Assembly (NCBI RefSeq): GCF_001632365.1
Contig: NW_024468512.1
Span: forward strand, 511,368-575,367
Direction of reading: 5' to 3'
DNA: 64,000 bases
Source of the DNA: Laetiporus sulphureus 93-53
Lineage: Eukaryota; Basidiomycota; Agaricomycetes; Polyporales; Laetiporaceae
Below are positions 33,201-46,100 of the stretch, in pieces (the first letter of the stretch is position 1; each line of letters opens with the position of its first letter). The notes beneath the pieces were generated by a model. It ran no database searches. It saw only the letters and a program-made list of their open reading frames with translations, and had not been told where the DNA came from. The position numbers and the translations under genes are program-made.

Positions 33201-36200
33201 ATGGCCGTCGCTGATCCTGCTTCCCCCATACCGAGCACTTCTTTGCCTGTACCAGACATCGATACGCAAAATGGGTTCTACGACGTCGAACGTGACCCCG
33301 CTTCCTGGGACGGGGCATTGCCCGCCAGTCAGGGCCTGTACGAGAATCAATACGAGAAGGACTCCTGCGGTGTAGGCTTCATCTGCCAAATCAAGGGCGA
33401 GGAAAGTCACAAAATCGTCTCAGATGCGCGCCAGCTTCTCTGCGCCATGGCCCACCGCGGTGCCACCGGTGCGGACAGCCGTGATGGAGACGGTGCAGGT
33501 GTCATGACCGGCATTCCCCACCTTTTTTTCCAGCGTGAGGCTGAAAGAGACATTGGTTGCGAGCTTCCCGAGGCCGGCCAGTACGCCGTTGGCAACGTTT
33601 TCTACAGGGCCAATGACCCTGTCGGCTTGCAGAAACAGCAAAGTGTTTTTGCCAAAATCGCCGATGAACTCGGTCTTCGAGTCCTCGGGTGGAGAGAGGT
33701 CCCTACGGACGGTACGATCCTGGGCCCCGCAGCTGCTAGCAAGGAGCCTTCCATTCTGCAACCCTTCATCGTCCTGCGATCGCACTATGGAGACGGACAT
33801 ACCAGCCGCAACGGCGCATTTGACCCGAAGTACCTCGAACGACAGCTATATGTTCTCCGCAAGCACGCGACCCACAGCATGTTTGTCTTCTCGTCTTCTC
33901 TTCCTTTACGTTGGCTTAACTCTGTTTGTCTATCCAAAGTACTCTCGCAAAGGGTTTCTACGTTTGTTCGCTCTCATCCAAGAACATTGTGTACAAAGGT
34001 CAACTCTCGCCATCGCAAGTGTACAATTATTACCATGACCTCAATCATGTCCTCTATCGTTCTCACTTTGCACTCGTGCATTCCCGTTTCTCTACAAACA
34101 CGTTCCCGAGTTGGGACCGTGCGCAACCTATGCGTTGGGCCGCTCACAACGGTAAGCGATGTCATTTGGCATTGATGAATATGATTTTGATGCCACCGCC
34201 GATCAGGTGAAATTAACACCATTCGCGGCAACAAAAACTGGATGCGTGCTCGCGAAGGCGTGCTGTCTTCTTCGCACTTCGGCGACCAGTTGGATCTGCT
34301 CTATCCGATCATCGAATCCGGCGGATCTGATTCCGCTGCATTCGATAACGTGCTCGAGCTGCTCGTCGTCAATGGGGTTCTAACGCTCCCCGAATCAGTC
34401 ATGATGCTGATCCCCGAGGCATGGCAGGGCAATGAAATGATGGACCCCGAAAAGAAAGCGTTCTATAACTGGGCAGCCTGCCTTCAGGAGCCATGGGACG
34501 GCCCTGCGCTGTTCGCATTCAGCGATGGACGGTACTGCGGTGCCAATTTGGACCGCAATGGCTTAAGACCTTGCCGTTACGTCGTGACGAATGAGGATAT
34601 AATCGTTTGCGCATCTGAGGTTGGCGCTGTTTTCATTCCTCCCGAGAAGGTTGTTTCGAAGGGCCGTCTCAAGCCGGGTCGTATGCTCCTCGTTGACACC
34701 GAGGAGGGCCGCATCGTCGACGATAAGGAACTGAAGCGCAATACTGCTTCCAAGCAGAACTTTGCCTCCTGGATCGAGGCGCACGTCCTGCATGTACCTA
34801 ACATCGTGAAGCGCGTCAAGCGCTCACAGAGCGTTGATCCCCAGATCGACGGGTACTCTCTCAGTACCGATCCGAAGCTGCTCGCTTTTGGATACACCGT
34901 CGAGCAGCTCAACCTGCTCTTGATGCCAATGGTCACTGACGGCAAAGAGGCTCTTGGGTCCATGGGCAACGACGCGCCGTTGGCGTGCATGTCAACGCAG
35001 CCTCGCCTGGTCTACGAGTACTTCCGCCAGCTCTTCGCGCAGGTCACCAACCCTCCGATCGACCCCATACGTGAGAACATCGTCATGTCTCTCGAGGCAT
35101 ACATCGGCCCCGAGGGTAACCTCCTCGAGATGAAGCCCGAGCAGTGCCACCGTATTCTTCTCCGTTCTCCCATTCTCACGATGGAGGAGATGAATGCGAT
35201 GAAGAGCTTGAAATATGCATACTCGAGCTGGCCCTCGCGCATCATCGACATCACGTTTCCGAAGGAGCATGGTCTGCCTGGCTACAAGCTCGCCCTCGAG
35301 CGTGTTTGCAGCGAGGCCATGGAGGCTATCGAGGAGGGTATCAAGGTCATCATTTTGTCGGATCGCGAGACGGGCCCCGAGCGTGTCCCGCTGTCTGCAC
35401 TGATCGCGTGCGGTGGAGTGCATCAGCACCTCGTGTCTCAGAAAAAGCGTGCGAAGGTTGCGTTGCTCGTCGAGACTGGTGAGGCGCGTGAGGTGCATCA
35501 TCTGTGCGTCTTGCTCGGCTATGGTGCCGACGGTATCTGCCCGTGGCTGGCGATGGAATGTATTCACAAGGTCGCCCGGGAGGGATTGTAAGTACATATT
35601 TGATCGTTCTGGAAGGACATCGCTGATACATGATACAGGGTTAAGGACAACAAGACTTTCGACGACCTGCTGCACAACTTTCGTCACTCCGTTGACAACG
35701 GTATTCAGAAGGTGATGTCGAAGATGGGTATCTCGACTCTGCAATCGTACAAGGGAGCTCAGATCTTCGAGGCACTCGGCTTGCATACCGAAGTCATCGA
35801 GAGCTGCTTTACCGGTACTGCTAGCCGTGTACAGGGAGCTACGTTCGACCTGCTGGCGATGGACGCATTCGAGATGCACGAGCGTGGTTGGCCGTCCCGC
35901 GAGACGATCATTCCTCCTGGCATGCCGGAGTCGGGCGACTACCACTGGCGTTCCGGCGGGGAGGCGCACATCAACGATCCGACAGGCATCGCGAACCTGC
36001 AGGACGCCGTTCGCGAGAAGAACCAGCGCGGCTACGACGCATATGCAAACAATGCGAACGAGCAGACCAAAGCGGTACATCTCCGTGGCCTCCTTGACTT
36101 CCGCTACGAGAATGCAGCCCCGATTCCGATCGAGCAGGTCGAGCCGTGGAATGAGATCGTCCGTCGCTTCGTCACTGGTGCGATGTCGTACGGTTCCATC

Positions 36201-39200
36201 TCGATGGAGGCTCACTCTACGCTTGCGATTGCCATGAACCGTCTCGGCGGCAAGTCGAATACGGGTGAAGGAGGTGAGGATGCGGAGCGGTCGCTTGTGT
36301 TGCCGAACGGCGACACTATGCGCTCTGCGATCAAGCAAGTCGCATCTGGCCGCTTCGGTGTCACCTCGAATTACCTTGCCGACGCAGATGAACTGCAGAT
36401 CAAGATGGCTCAAGGCGCGAAACCGGGAGAAGGAGGAGAGCTTCCGGGACATAAGGTCTCTACTTCCATTGCCCGCACTCGTCATTCTACCACAGGCGTC
36501 GGTCTAATTTCGCCGCCACCTCACCACGATATCTACTCCATCGAGGATCTCAAGCAGCTTATCTACGATCTGAAGTGTTCGAATCCTAGAGCACGTGTTT
36601 CTGTGAAGTTGGTGTCGGAGGTAGGTGTTGGTATTGTCGCCAGCGGTGTTGCGAAGGCGAAGGCAGATCACATTCTTATCTCCGGCCACGATGGTGGAAC
36701 TGGTGCCTCGCGCTGGACTGGTATCAAGAATGCCGGTCTTCCTTGGGAGCTTGGTTTGGCCGAGACTCATCAGACCCTGGTGCTTAATGATCTGCGTGGC
36801 CGCGTCACTCTCCAGACCGACGGACAGATTCGTACTGGTCGTGATATCGCGATTGCTTGTCTATTGGGTGCGGAGGAGTGGGGCTTCGCGACGACACCTC
36901 TGATCGCGATGGGATGTATTATGATGAGGAAGTGTCATTGTAAGTGTTTTTCGTATCGAGTTCACATGTGGATGCTAATAATTTTGGATAGTGAATACTT
37001 GTCCTGTCGGAATCGCAACACAGGATCCTCAGCTGCGCGCCAAGTTCGCCGGCCAGCCTGAGCAAGTGATCAATTTCTTCTACTACATTGCCGAAGATCT
37101 ACGCTCGCACATGGCGAAGCTCGGTTTCCGTACCATCAATGAGATGGTTGGCAGGGCCGATATGCTTAAGGTGAATGAGAAGCTACGCACTCCGAAGACT
37201 GCGCACCTCGATCTATCCGCCGTCTTGAAGCCTGCCTGGCAGATGCGCCGTGGCGCTGCAACCTATCGTGTCCGTCCTCAAGACCATAAGCTGTATATTC
37301 GTCTCGACAACAAGTTTATTGATGAATCTGAGCCTGCGCTTACTAAGGGTCTTCCGGTGCACGTCGACTGTGATGTCACTAATACTGACCGCGCGCTCGG
37401 TACATCACTGTCGTACCGCGTTTCGAAATTATACGGCGAGGAAGGCCTTCCGAAGGACACCATTCACATCAGTATGAGGGGTTCCGCTGGTCAGTCCCTC
37501 GGGGCTTTCTTGGCGCCCGGTATCACAATCGAGTTGGAGGGAGATGCAAATGACTACGTTGGAAAGGGTCTTTCTGGCGGTCGTTTGATCGTCTACCCAC
37601 CGAAGCAATCAACCTTCAAGGCCGAGGAGAACATCATCGTAGGCAACGTTTGCTTATATGGTGCGACATCCGGTGAGGCGTTCATTCGTGGGGTCGCTGC
37701 GGAGCGATTCGCAGTCAGGAATTCGGGTGCCAACGCTGTGGTTGAGGGAACTGGTGACCATGGGTGTGAATACATGACCGGTGGCCGTGTCGTAATCCTT
37801 GGCAGCACTGGCCGTAATTTCGCGGCTGGTATGAGCGGAGGCATTGCGTACGTTCTGGATACCGCTCACACGTTCGCGTCCAAAGTCAACCCGGAGATGG
37901 TCGAGCTCGGGAAAGTCATTGACCCGCGAGAGATCGCTCAGCTGCGCGGGCTCATTGAAGACCACCGTCATTATACTGGCTCCGAGGTTGCCGATCGTGT
38001 CCTACATGACTTCCACCATCTGCTGCCGCTGTTCGTTCGTGTCATGCCTCATGACTACAAGCGCGTTCTCGAGGAGGAAGCCGCCAAGGTGAAGGAAGAG
38101 AAGATGCGTCAGAGTACGATCGATTTGATCCCCTCGCGGACCGCCAGTCAAGTGGACCTTGCATCCGAAGGTCTCGAGGATATTCTCCTGCCTAAGGAGC
38201 CGCTGTCCCTCACCAGTCGATCATCATCGAAGACACGGGTAGAGCCATCCATGACAGACTTGGAGGACTCGCTTGTTGACGATGCTACCACGAAGCAGCG
38301 CCTCAACAAGCTCGACAAGACCCGCGGCTTCATGAAGTACAAGCGCCTTACCGAGACGTACCGCCCTCCTCGGAAGCGGGTCAAGGATTGGAGGGAGATT
38401 TCCGCTCGTCTCACTGAAGAGGAGCTGAAGTACCAATCTGCGCGTTGCATGGACTGTGGTGTGCCGTTCTGCCAGTCTGATACCGGCTGCCCTATTTCCA
38501 ATATCATCCCGAAGTGGAACGACCTGGTGTTCAAGAACCAGTGGCAGGATGCCCTTAATCGTCTCCTCATGACGAATAATTTCCCCGAGTTCACTGGCCG
38601 TGTCTGCCCTGCTCCGTGTGAGGGAGCATGCGTGCTCGGTATTAATGAGCAGCCCGTGGGTATCAAGAGTATCGAGTGCGCGATCATCGACAAGGTGTGT
38701 CGTCTTCGTTGCTGAACTTCTATTATTGGTATTTATTTGGGTCGCAGGGTTTCGAGAAGGGTTGGATGCAACCTAAGATTCCTCATTTCCGCACGGGAAA
38801 GAAAATTGCTATCATTGGTTCAGGCCCTGCGGGTTTGGCGTGTGCAGATCAATTGAACAAGGCCGGTCACCACATTACAGTCTATGATCGTAACGACCGC
38901 ATGGGAGGCCTTCTCATGTATGGAATTCCCAAGTGAGTGCGACCCTGAGTCCTCGAGGCAATTCTCTGATTGATTATTTTGTAGCATGAAGCTCGACAAG
39001 GCAGTCATCCAGAGGCGTTTGGACCTCATGGCGGCGGAAGGGGTGGTAGGTCTCAGGTTCTCTTCACCCGTCTAGACGTATACCGATCGTCGTTTGCTAG
39101 ACATTCGTTCCCAACACATACGTTGGCAAGGACATCGATGTGAACGACCTTCGTGCGCAAAACGATGCCGTTGTCATTTGCACCGGCGCAACCTGGCCTC

Positions 39201-40354
39201 GCGATCTGAAGATTCCTAATCGCGAAGCGGATGGCATTCACTTCGCCATGGAATATCTGCGGGTGCGGATTTTGTCATCTTTACGTATATTCATAGGGTT
39301 GACTGTCAGCGTGACTCTAGTTGAACACCAAGTCACTGCTTGATTCTGAGCTGCAGAACGGCAACTATATCAATGCTAAGGGCAAAGATGTAATCGTTAT
39401 TGGCGGCGGTGACACCGGAAACGACTGCATTGGTACTTCCATGCGCCACGGAGCGAAGTCGGTCACCAACTTCGAGCTGCTACCCAAGCCGCCTGCCTCG
39501 CGCGGACGAGACAACCCATGGCCTCAATGGCCTAGGTCAGTATCCACCTTTCATCGTGGTTTTCCCACATACTGAATAAGTTCATCGCACAACAGGATCT
39601 TCCGTACGGATTATGGGCATACCGAGGTTGCCGCGCACTTCGGAAACGGTAAGCGCTCTCCCTTTACGGACTGCAGCACCATCTGATTATGTGAGATAGA
39701 TCCTCGTGAATACTGCATCTCCACTAAGGACTTCGTCCTCGACGAAGAGGGCAAGCTGAAGGGCTTGAACACCGTGCGCGTCGAATGGACTAAAGACAGC
39801 GGAGGCCGTTGGAAGATGGAGGAAGTGCCCGGTTCTGAGAAATTCTTTCCGGCGCAGCTCGTCTTCCTTGCTCTTGGATTCCTCGGTCCAGAGTCCGAAG
39901 TCATCAAGGCTCTTGGCGTAAAGCAGGATGCGCGTTCCAACATCCAGACGCCGCACAAGGTGAGAGCAATGACTGACATACTTCACCGAACTGCTTCTGA
40001 CTGCATAACAAACTAGAAATACTCCACCAACGTCGAGGGTGTCTTTGCAGCGGGTGATTGTCGTCGCGGCCAGTCTTTGATCGTTTGGGGAATCAAGTAA
40101 GTCGTATCGCATCCTCTAAGGGCCAGGCCACTGATTGATCTCCCATTGTAGCGAGGGTCGCGGTGCTGCCGCTGAGGTCGATGCGTGGCTCATGGGAGGC
40201 CGCAGTAGACTGCCGGAGGACGGCGGCATCAAGAAGAGAGTGAGTACGCAAGAATTCCGATACAAAAATTTGTCTAACTAATCTCTTGTAGACGTTCCTT
40301 CCTCCCTCGAGCACGCTTTCCAATGGCGCGCAGGTGATTCAGGTGGAGGCGTGA
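33201..40354 (+). CDS. GLT1: NAD(P)H-dependent glutamate synthase (GOGAT)
   Basis: Makes glutamate from 2-oxoglutarate and glutamine, coupling ammonium assimilation to NAD(P)H. The single long chain has the large-subunit part first. A propeptide of about 55 residues precedes Cys56 (KDSCGVGFI), the Ntn glutaminase nucleophile. After it come [35 protein letters not shown] and [18 protein letters not shown]. The FMN and synthase domain has [19 protein letters not shown]. The 3Fe-4S motif is C-x5-C-x4-C in [16 protein letters not shown]. The C-terminal domain has [20 protein letters not shown]. The small-subunit part has Cys-rich [16 protein letters not shown], the dinucleotide fold [22 protein letters not shown] and [19 protein letters not shown]. 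Roughly eleven short introns; intron 1 is 33881-33939. Codon use is strongly biased to C/G third bases, as in highly expressed genes. Confidence 0.97.
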
Positions 40355-40575
40355 TTCGTTGATGGGCACGTAATGATCTCATGCACTCGATCTGCTATGA
40401 ATTGTCTTCCCGTCACTTGGTATCCTGCTGTTCAACCAGATAATGTACATTAAATTTTCATACCATATTACATCGGGTACTAACAGATCATGTTGTACGG
40501 CATACATGTGTACATGATAGCAATGGATGTGATGTTTCTCTTTGCGACATGCCATGACGTGTTCGTGCATCGCGC

Positions 40576-41722
40576 TCACGGAGATTGCTCCTCCTCGTAG
40601 ATCCGAACGCCACCCTTTCCCCAAGCTTCAAGGACAGCCTTGCCTGCACCTGTTGGTTGTGTGAATGCAATCTGACCCTTGGCAGGATCCAACGGACAGC
40701 CCAGAATGAATGTAGAAGCAGCGGCCGACAGAAGATGCGACGCAATCCCCAGCCGACGATGGCTGGAGGAAACGAACAGACGGGGGATACCTAATGGCGT
40801 AGGCAGGGGATTTGGGTGGACGTAGAGATTCGTGGCTGCATCAACTGGGATGAGGCTGTGGGTATGCTTGTCTTTGGCGTCTTTGGAAGTATCGGAAGTC
40901 AGATGAGAGATGGACGTATTAGATGTTGATAAATCGATGTCGGACGTTACGGCCATGGCAGTAGCTATACGTTGCGCAATAACGCAACCCACGATTCTTT
41001 CCCGTGAATTATGGGATGAAGCACTGTCGGGGGATAGGAGGAAGATGTAGACTTTGCAATGCTGGAGAACCGCCGGGGACAGTGGTGGGGAGGATAACGC
41101 GAGGCTAATTGTTTCCAGTAGCGTTGTAAGCTACAGCGCCATGAGCGATCAGCACGAGATGATGCTGAATATTACAGTAAAAGCTCACCTTGACTCCGAT
41201 TTTGCCTCCAACATCGGGTCTAAAACATATAACACGCCCCTTGGTGCCATTCTTCAACTTCAGTCCTGTGGTCACTTCCTCAACGCCAGCCTTGAGCGTT
41301 TCTCGCTCCTCCTCACGCCCCCACTGCAGACCCTTCCTGACACGGGCACAGTGAGATCGGTGCAGACTCTCATCATCGGGTGCGCCTTTCGTGTAGGACA
41401 AGTCGCACAGACGACAAGTTCGGAGCACCGTCACATCGAGAGCGAAGTGGAGCTGCGTGAGCTTCTGTTGTGGCTTTCGCTTGGCTTTCTGGCTCTTCAG
41501 TACTGTTTCAGACTTAGCCGACGGCTTCATCGAGGACTTAGTCAGTTGACGCTGTCGCTTGATGGGAGGGGAATTCTGCATGGAGGAATCCTCAAGTATT
41601 GGCCGTTTGTGTATTTGTGAGGGGATCGGCGAGGAAGTCAGCTCTGAAGGCGGCGATGAGGGAGGTGGTATCTTGCTAGTGCATGAACCGTAGGTACGCA
41701 CGACCTTTGTAGTGGATGACAT
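40576..41722 (-). CDS. ECO1: ECO1/ESCO-type cohesin acetyltransferase
   Basis: Eco1 acetylates Smc3 during S phase to establish sister-chromatid cohesion. The ATG at 41722 starts a basic, disordered N-terminus with KRPIL and PPIKRQRQ (possible nuclear signal). The family's C2H2 zinc finger follows at about residues 103-124: QLHFALDV, CRLC, GAPDDESLHRSHC. After one intron of about 85 bases comes the GNAT domain: VYIFLLS, RERIVGCVIAQRIA, GIPRLFVSSSHRRLGIASHL with the acetyl-CoA loop, STFILGCPLDPAKGQIAFTQ and PTGAGKAVLEAW. The order zinc finger then ESCO acetyltransferase is diagnostic. Two ACGCGT sites lie 48-83 bases upstream. Confidence 0.9.
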
Positions 41723-41769
41723 GATGGTAAGCAAGAGAGAGAGGAAAGCGCGTGCATCATTGAAGCAGG

Positions 41770-41845
41770 ACGCGTCGCGTTGGCTTTGTTTGGCTTATAC
41801 GCGTCGCGTTAATCACGTGAGTTCAGGCATGTGACCGCGACGCGA
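41770..41845. promoter_or_regulatory. duplicated MCB-like element upstream of ECO1
   Basis: The 12-mer ACGCGTCGCGTT occurs twice, at 41770-41781 and 41799-41810, each with an ACGCGT core; ACGCGA follows at 41840-41845. Clustered MCB cores are the classical sign of G1/S-regulated fungal promoters. The divergent gene at 42006 shares this interval. Regulation is inferred from the position. Confidence 0.6.
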
Positions 41846-42005
41846 TCACGTTCAGCACATCGATCCTCCCACCCACCTCCAAACATTCCACTCTCCATCT
41901 ACACATTCACCCCTCCATCTACATCTACACATTGCACCCTTCATCTGTAGCATCCATGAATTCAGAGAAGACTGTGGGGGCAATTAGGGATGGACCTGGA
42001 GAGGT

Positions 42006-42911
42006 ATGTCCCATTGGAATGAACGTCCTTGCTACGGTAGAACAAAACGGAGTTTACGTCAGAAGCTCAACACCGCTCGGGCCGCGCCCCTCGACAGCAC
42101 CTCGCATCCTCGTTCCGAACGACCGCCAGCCCGAACGTCACAGGACTTCAAAACTGTTCGCGAATACTATGTGGCAGTTGCGAAGAATGAGTACCCCGAG
42201 GAGAACGTTGAGCAGCTCGACGATCTCCACTTGATCTATTCCTACCAGCGCCTTGCTGGCGATGGGAAGCTGTCGTATGACCAATTCATCAAGAATTTCC
42301 AGGACGAGTGTGAGGACGAGTCTTCGTACACAGGCGAGGTGATTGAGGTGGAAGCACTGGCAACGGCAAAGCTGGATAAGCCACTAACCGTCATTGGAGT
42401 GACTCATGACCTTCTATTCAGTATTCAAGCATCTGATTCACCATCGCAGCTTAAGCCTGTACCCGGGGAGGAAGACGTGCACTACACTAGCATCCCGGGA
42501 TCGAACCTCGCGTTACGGATTTGGGGCAAAGGGATGGAAGATGAACATTACTATTGCCTCGACTTCGTTGATAAGGACACACTGCAGGCAGTCAATATGC
42601 CTTCCGACTTCAAGCTCTACACGGTGCCGCCGATGGACAGTTGGTGGCGTCCTCACTTCGGTGGGCAGATGTTCTCATTGGAGAGTGAGTTCCAGGTCCC
42701 TCAACAGGAGCTGAAGGCTGGGGAGGAGAAGTTTCTGCTGTCCGAAGGTGATTGTATAAGGCTGTCACGGAAGGGAGCTAAAGAGCTGTACGTGAACGTA
42801 CCAATCAGGCCTAGAGATCGCAGGCCGCCTTGGCTCAGAGGGGCATATGTTTCCACCTTCGGTCCAGCCAGTGCTTTGGACTCTGCACCAGAGGCCGGAT
42901 CGTCATGCTGA
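42006..42911 (+). CDS. hypothetical protein, single exon, 301 residues
   Basis: I do not recognise a family. The ATG at 42006 opens one uninterrupted frame starting MSHWNERPCYGRTKRSLRQK. The first 65 residues are basic and Pro/Ser/Arg-rich. The rest looks globular, with an acidic stretch (FQDECEDESSYTGEVIEVEA) and Trp-containing segments (LRIWGKG, PPMDSWWRPHFGGQM). A 5' exon from an ATG at 41956 with a GTATGT donor is possible but would not stay in phase. It is divergent from ECO1 across 283 bases. No membrane segment or signal peptide is evident. Confidence 0.6.
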   Translation: MSHWNERPCYGRTKRSLRQKLNTARAAPLDSTSHPRSERPPARTSQDFKTVREYYVAVAKNEYPEENVEQLDDLHLIYSYQRLAGDGKLSYDQFIKNFQDECEDESSYTGEVIEVEALATAKLDKPLTVIGVTHDLLFSIQASDSPSQLKPVPGEEDVHYTSIPGSNLALRIWGKGMEDEHYYCLDFVDKDTLQAVNMPSDFKLYTVPPMDSWWRPHFGGQMFSLESEFQVPQQELKAGEEKFLLSEGDCIRLSRKGAKELYVNVPIRPRDRRPPWLRGAYVSTFGPASALDSAPEAGSSC

Positions 42912-43154
42912 TTCAGAGAACGTCGCTTTCAATTACTTCTAGCAATCAATTCTTCATCTCGTAAAGCCATGAGATTCGTTACCGTGCCAGGGTATACAAT
43001 AGATACAAGTGCAAAAAACGACCGTGTATGGAAACGAATTGAACCCTGCAGCCGATATCCTGATATCTAAACCGATGATGACAATGAGAAGGAGGGCGTT
43101 CGACGCTCCTCATGCAGTGCGTTCAACGCCAGGCTGCGTTTGGTAAAGAACATG

Positions 43155-46100
43155 TCACTGTGTCCACGCAGTGACTGTCGATTGAAGGCCATTGACGTTG
43201 TCACTCTCCGCGATGATGCCGGCTCCGTCCACGCTCAGCTGGTACGTCGCTCCGACGGTCGCTAGACTGTAGAGATATAGTGACGAATTTGAGTCGACGT
43301 TGATGATCTGGCTTTGGCAGTCCGAAGAGTCGAGGCAATCCTCCGAGTAGTCCTGGAAGAAGCTATAGTGTCCAGCACCTGTTAATCATAACTTCAGCAC
43401 AGCTCAAAATGCCTGATGATACTCATCTCCTTACCGAAGACAAGAATGTCCGTTGAGTTCTGTACGTACAGCGCCCAAGCAGCAGTTTGACCTGACGAGA
43501 AGTCAGGATCGCTGAGGCTGCTGTTGGAGGTATAGGGAGACGGGGAAGAGGGAGACGGCTGGAAGTAAGGCTATGTACACAATGAATGTTAACGCGCGGA
43601 ATATAATTGGACATAGCATCACTTACTGTCTCTGTCTGAATGAGTCCCATGTAGTGGTTCGATGCACCAGCCAGGTTGTACTGGTAGAGCACATGGTGTT
43701 CAGCTATATATGCGGCATTAGCAATCCAATTAACAGCACTTCTCCGACGTCCATTACTGACCTGCTGTCCCAATCATCCATACCGGCCCTGAGGACTCGG
43801 ACAGAATGCCACGGCCACTGAAGAGAGTGAGCTGAGATTGAGCAGTGGCATCCAGATCGTGATCAGCAAGCCAGACCCAAGTGCCCTGGAGTGAAGACGG
43901 ATTAGCTAAATAAAGAAAGTCCATCCCATACAATGCACCTCAAGGTATGCGTTCGATCCGGAGGTCAGGTGCAATCCGAGGAAAGCGGCGAAGCATGAAT
44001 CGGAGTCGGAGCCAGACGGGCACTCGGAAGCCTCCAAGTCAGTACCAGCAGCTGTACAAGATCGTCAGCAAGGATTCAAAATCTAACTAGATATGGAGCC
44101 AGGAGTCATACCTCCTCCGAGACGGATGTAAGTATCCCACATCCCAGCACCACCCTGCGTGTCAGAAGCAACATTCCACTCAACGACAATAGCACCAGCA
44201 GCTGTGGCACGATACCATAGTAAGCATAGCCTATCATATCCGCCTTATGAAGGCACTCACCAGGACCTCTGGTAGAAAAAATCATGTTGCTGATCTCCAA
44301 CGTACCAGTGGAGCCAGCATCGCCGACCTTGACCATGACCGTCGGGGTATTCTGGTCCTCGAAGGCGTCTCCGCTGCCCATGATGGTTGCCCACGCTTCG
44401 CCCACCATCTGCGTTCCGGCAGGGATCGTGAGGGTACTTGTGACGATGTAAGTGCCTGCATCGAAGTAGATGATGTAACAGCCTGAATACTGCATCATGA
44501 ATTATCAGGAATACCGCATGCAGAATACGAAGCATGGCACATTAACCTGATCGAAGATCGACTGAAGCGCGGCTGTGTCATCTGTTGAGCCATCGCCCGT
44601 GGCACCAAGGGTCTTGACGCTGACGAACTGGTCCACGGAGTAATCGGCATACCTGCAGCCGACATTAATTGCCATTATAGACTCTCATTCTGCCCTACTC
44701 ACTGAGGAATTCCTTTGCTAAATATCTGGCCATTGTCCAGGAGGCTGCTGGCCTTCGTCGGCGCGACGATGTCACCCTTGGTGAACGTGAAGGAGGAAGT
44801 CGTGCCGGAGTAGATGTTGCCCTGTCCCCAGCTGTCAATCGTGGTCGAACCGCCTTCGAGAATAACATCGCCGTTGACGACGCCGACGGCGGTGGATACA
44901 TTGGTCAGCTGGATGTTGCTGAGTACCACGGAGCCGGAGAGAGAGTTGCTGGAGTTGGAAGCACTGAGGAAGACCGGCGTGTGGCTGACTATGGCATCGA
45001 TGATCGCAACACCGCCGACAGTCTGAATTGTTTTACTGTCAGTCAGAGCGTCGGCGTTCATGGATGGAGAACCGACCTGATCATCCTCCGTGAGTCCGCC
45101 CGTCTGCAAATCGAAGCCGATACTACAGTCATTGACTACGCAATCATGACATCAGCCGCGTTCCATATCATCTTGCGAAAAAAAGCTTACTGGTGACACC
45201 CTGGAACGTCCAGCCTGTGGTGCACATTCAGCGGCGGTCATGCATGATACATTGGTAAAACAAACCCCAGTTCCAATCCACGAAAATGGCTATAACACAT
45301 AATTAGTCCCACGCTAAAGGCGAGGACACCGAAGACTCACCAGTCTTGGCATTGTTGATGGTAACGTTGCGAACAGTGAACCTAATATATGCGTATTCGT
45401 ATCCGGTCCGGGCTTTGAACTAGTGCAAGTGACTTACTGTTGATTGCCGACCCACATTCCATACTTGCCTATTGATCGTATTCAATTGGCGGTCCCGATC
45501 GTCGGAAATCGCACCGGGCTTACCTCCATTGAAGACCAAATCTGTTATGTTTTTGAGCAACACATTGGATGCACAAAGCGAACGCAGAACATACCTCCCA
45601 TGAACCCACCGCTACCATTCTCCATCCATATACCTGAACAACATGCTTAGCGAAGATCTTCGTGAACCCTCGAGCATCATACCTTGGTGCGCGGTGTCGG
45701 AGGCCGTGCTCATCTCGAACTGGATGTTGTATAGCGAGGTTGCTTGCGAGACTTGCCAGTGAATGCCAGTGCTATCGTCGGTCGCCGTAGTATCCGTAAG
45801 GTCAATGACGAAGTTTCGGACGCTGCGGAAGAAGTTGTTGGTGTCGTTGTACCATTGTGCGCCCCAGCCGTTGGGGATGTAGGGGTCAGCATCTATATTG
45901 ATAATGTCAGTACAACTTATGAATTAGAACCTTGTATATAGCAGCGCCGCAGCGCGCGCCATGCTGCCCGCGCAGCAGGTAGAAAGGACATGGCCACTCA
46001 CCGATAACAGCCATGCCGCTGAAGTTCGAGGACGCGAGAAGAGTCGGCGGCACCCGAGCGTCGCCAATGAGCTGGGTATAGTAGTATGCACTAATTGCAC

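Noticed and set aside
34992..36485. 497-codon antisense ORF inside GLT1
   Set aside because: Strong third-base C/G bias in GLT1 removes stops from the opposite frame; the sense exon is clearly coding.
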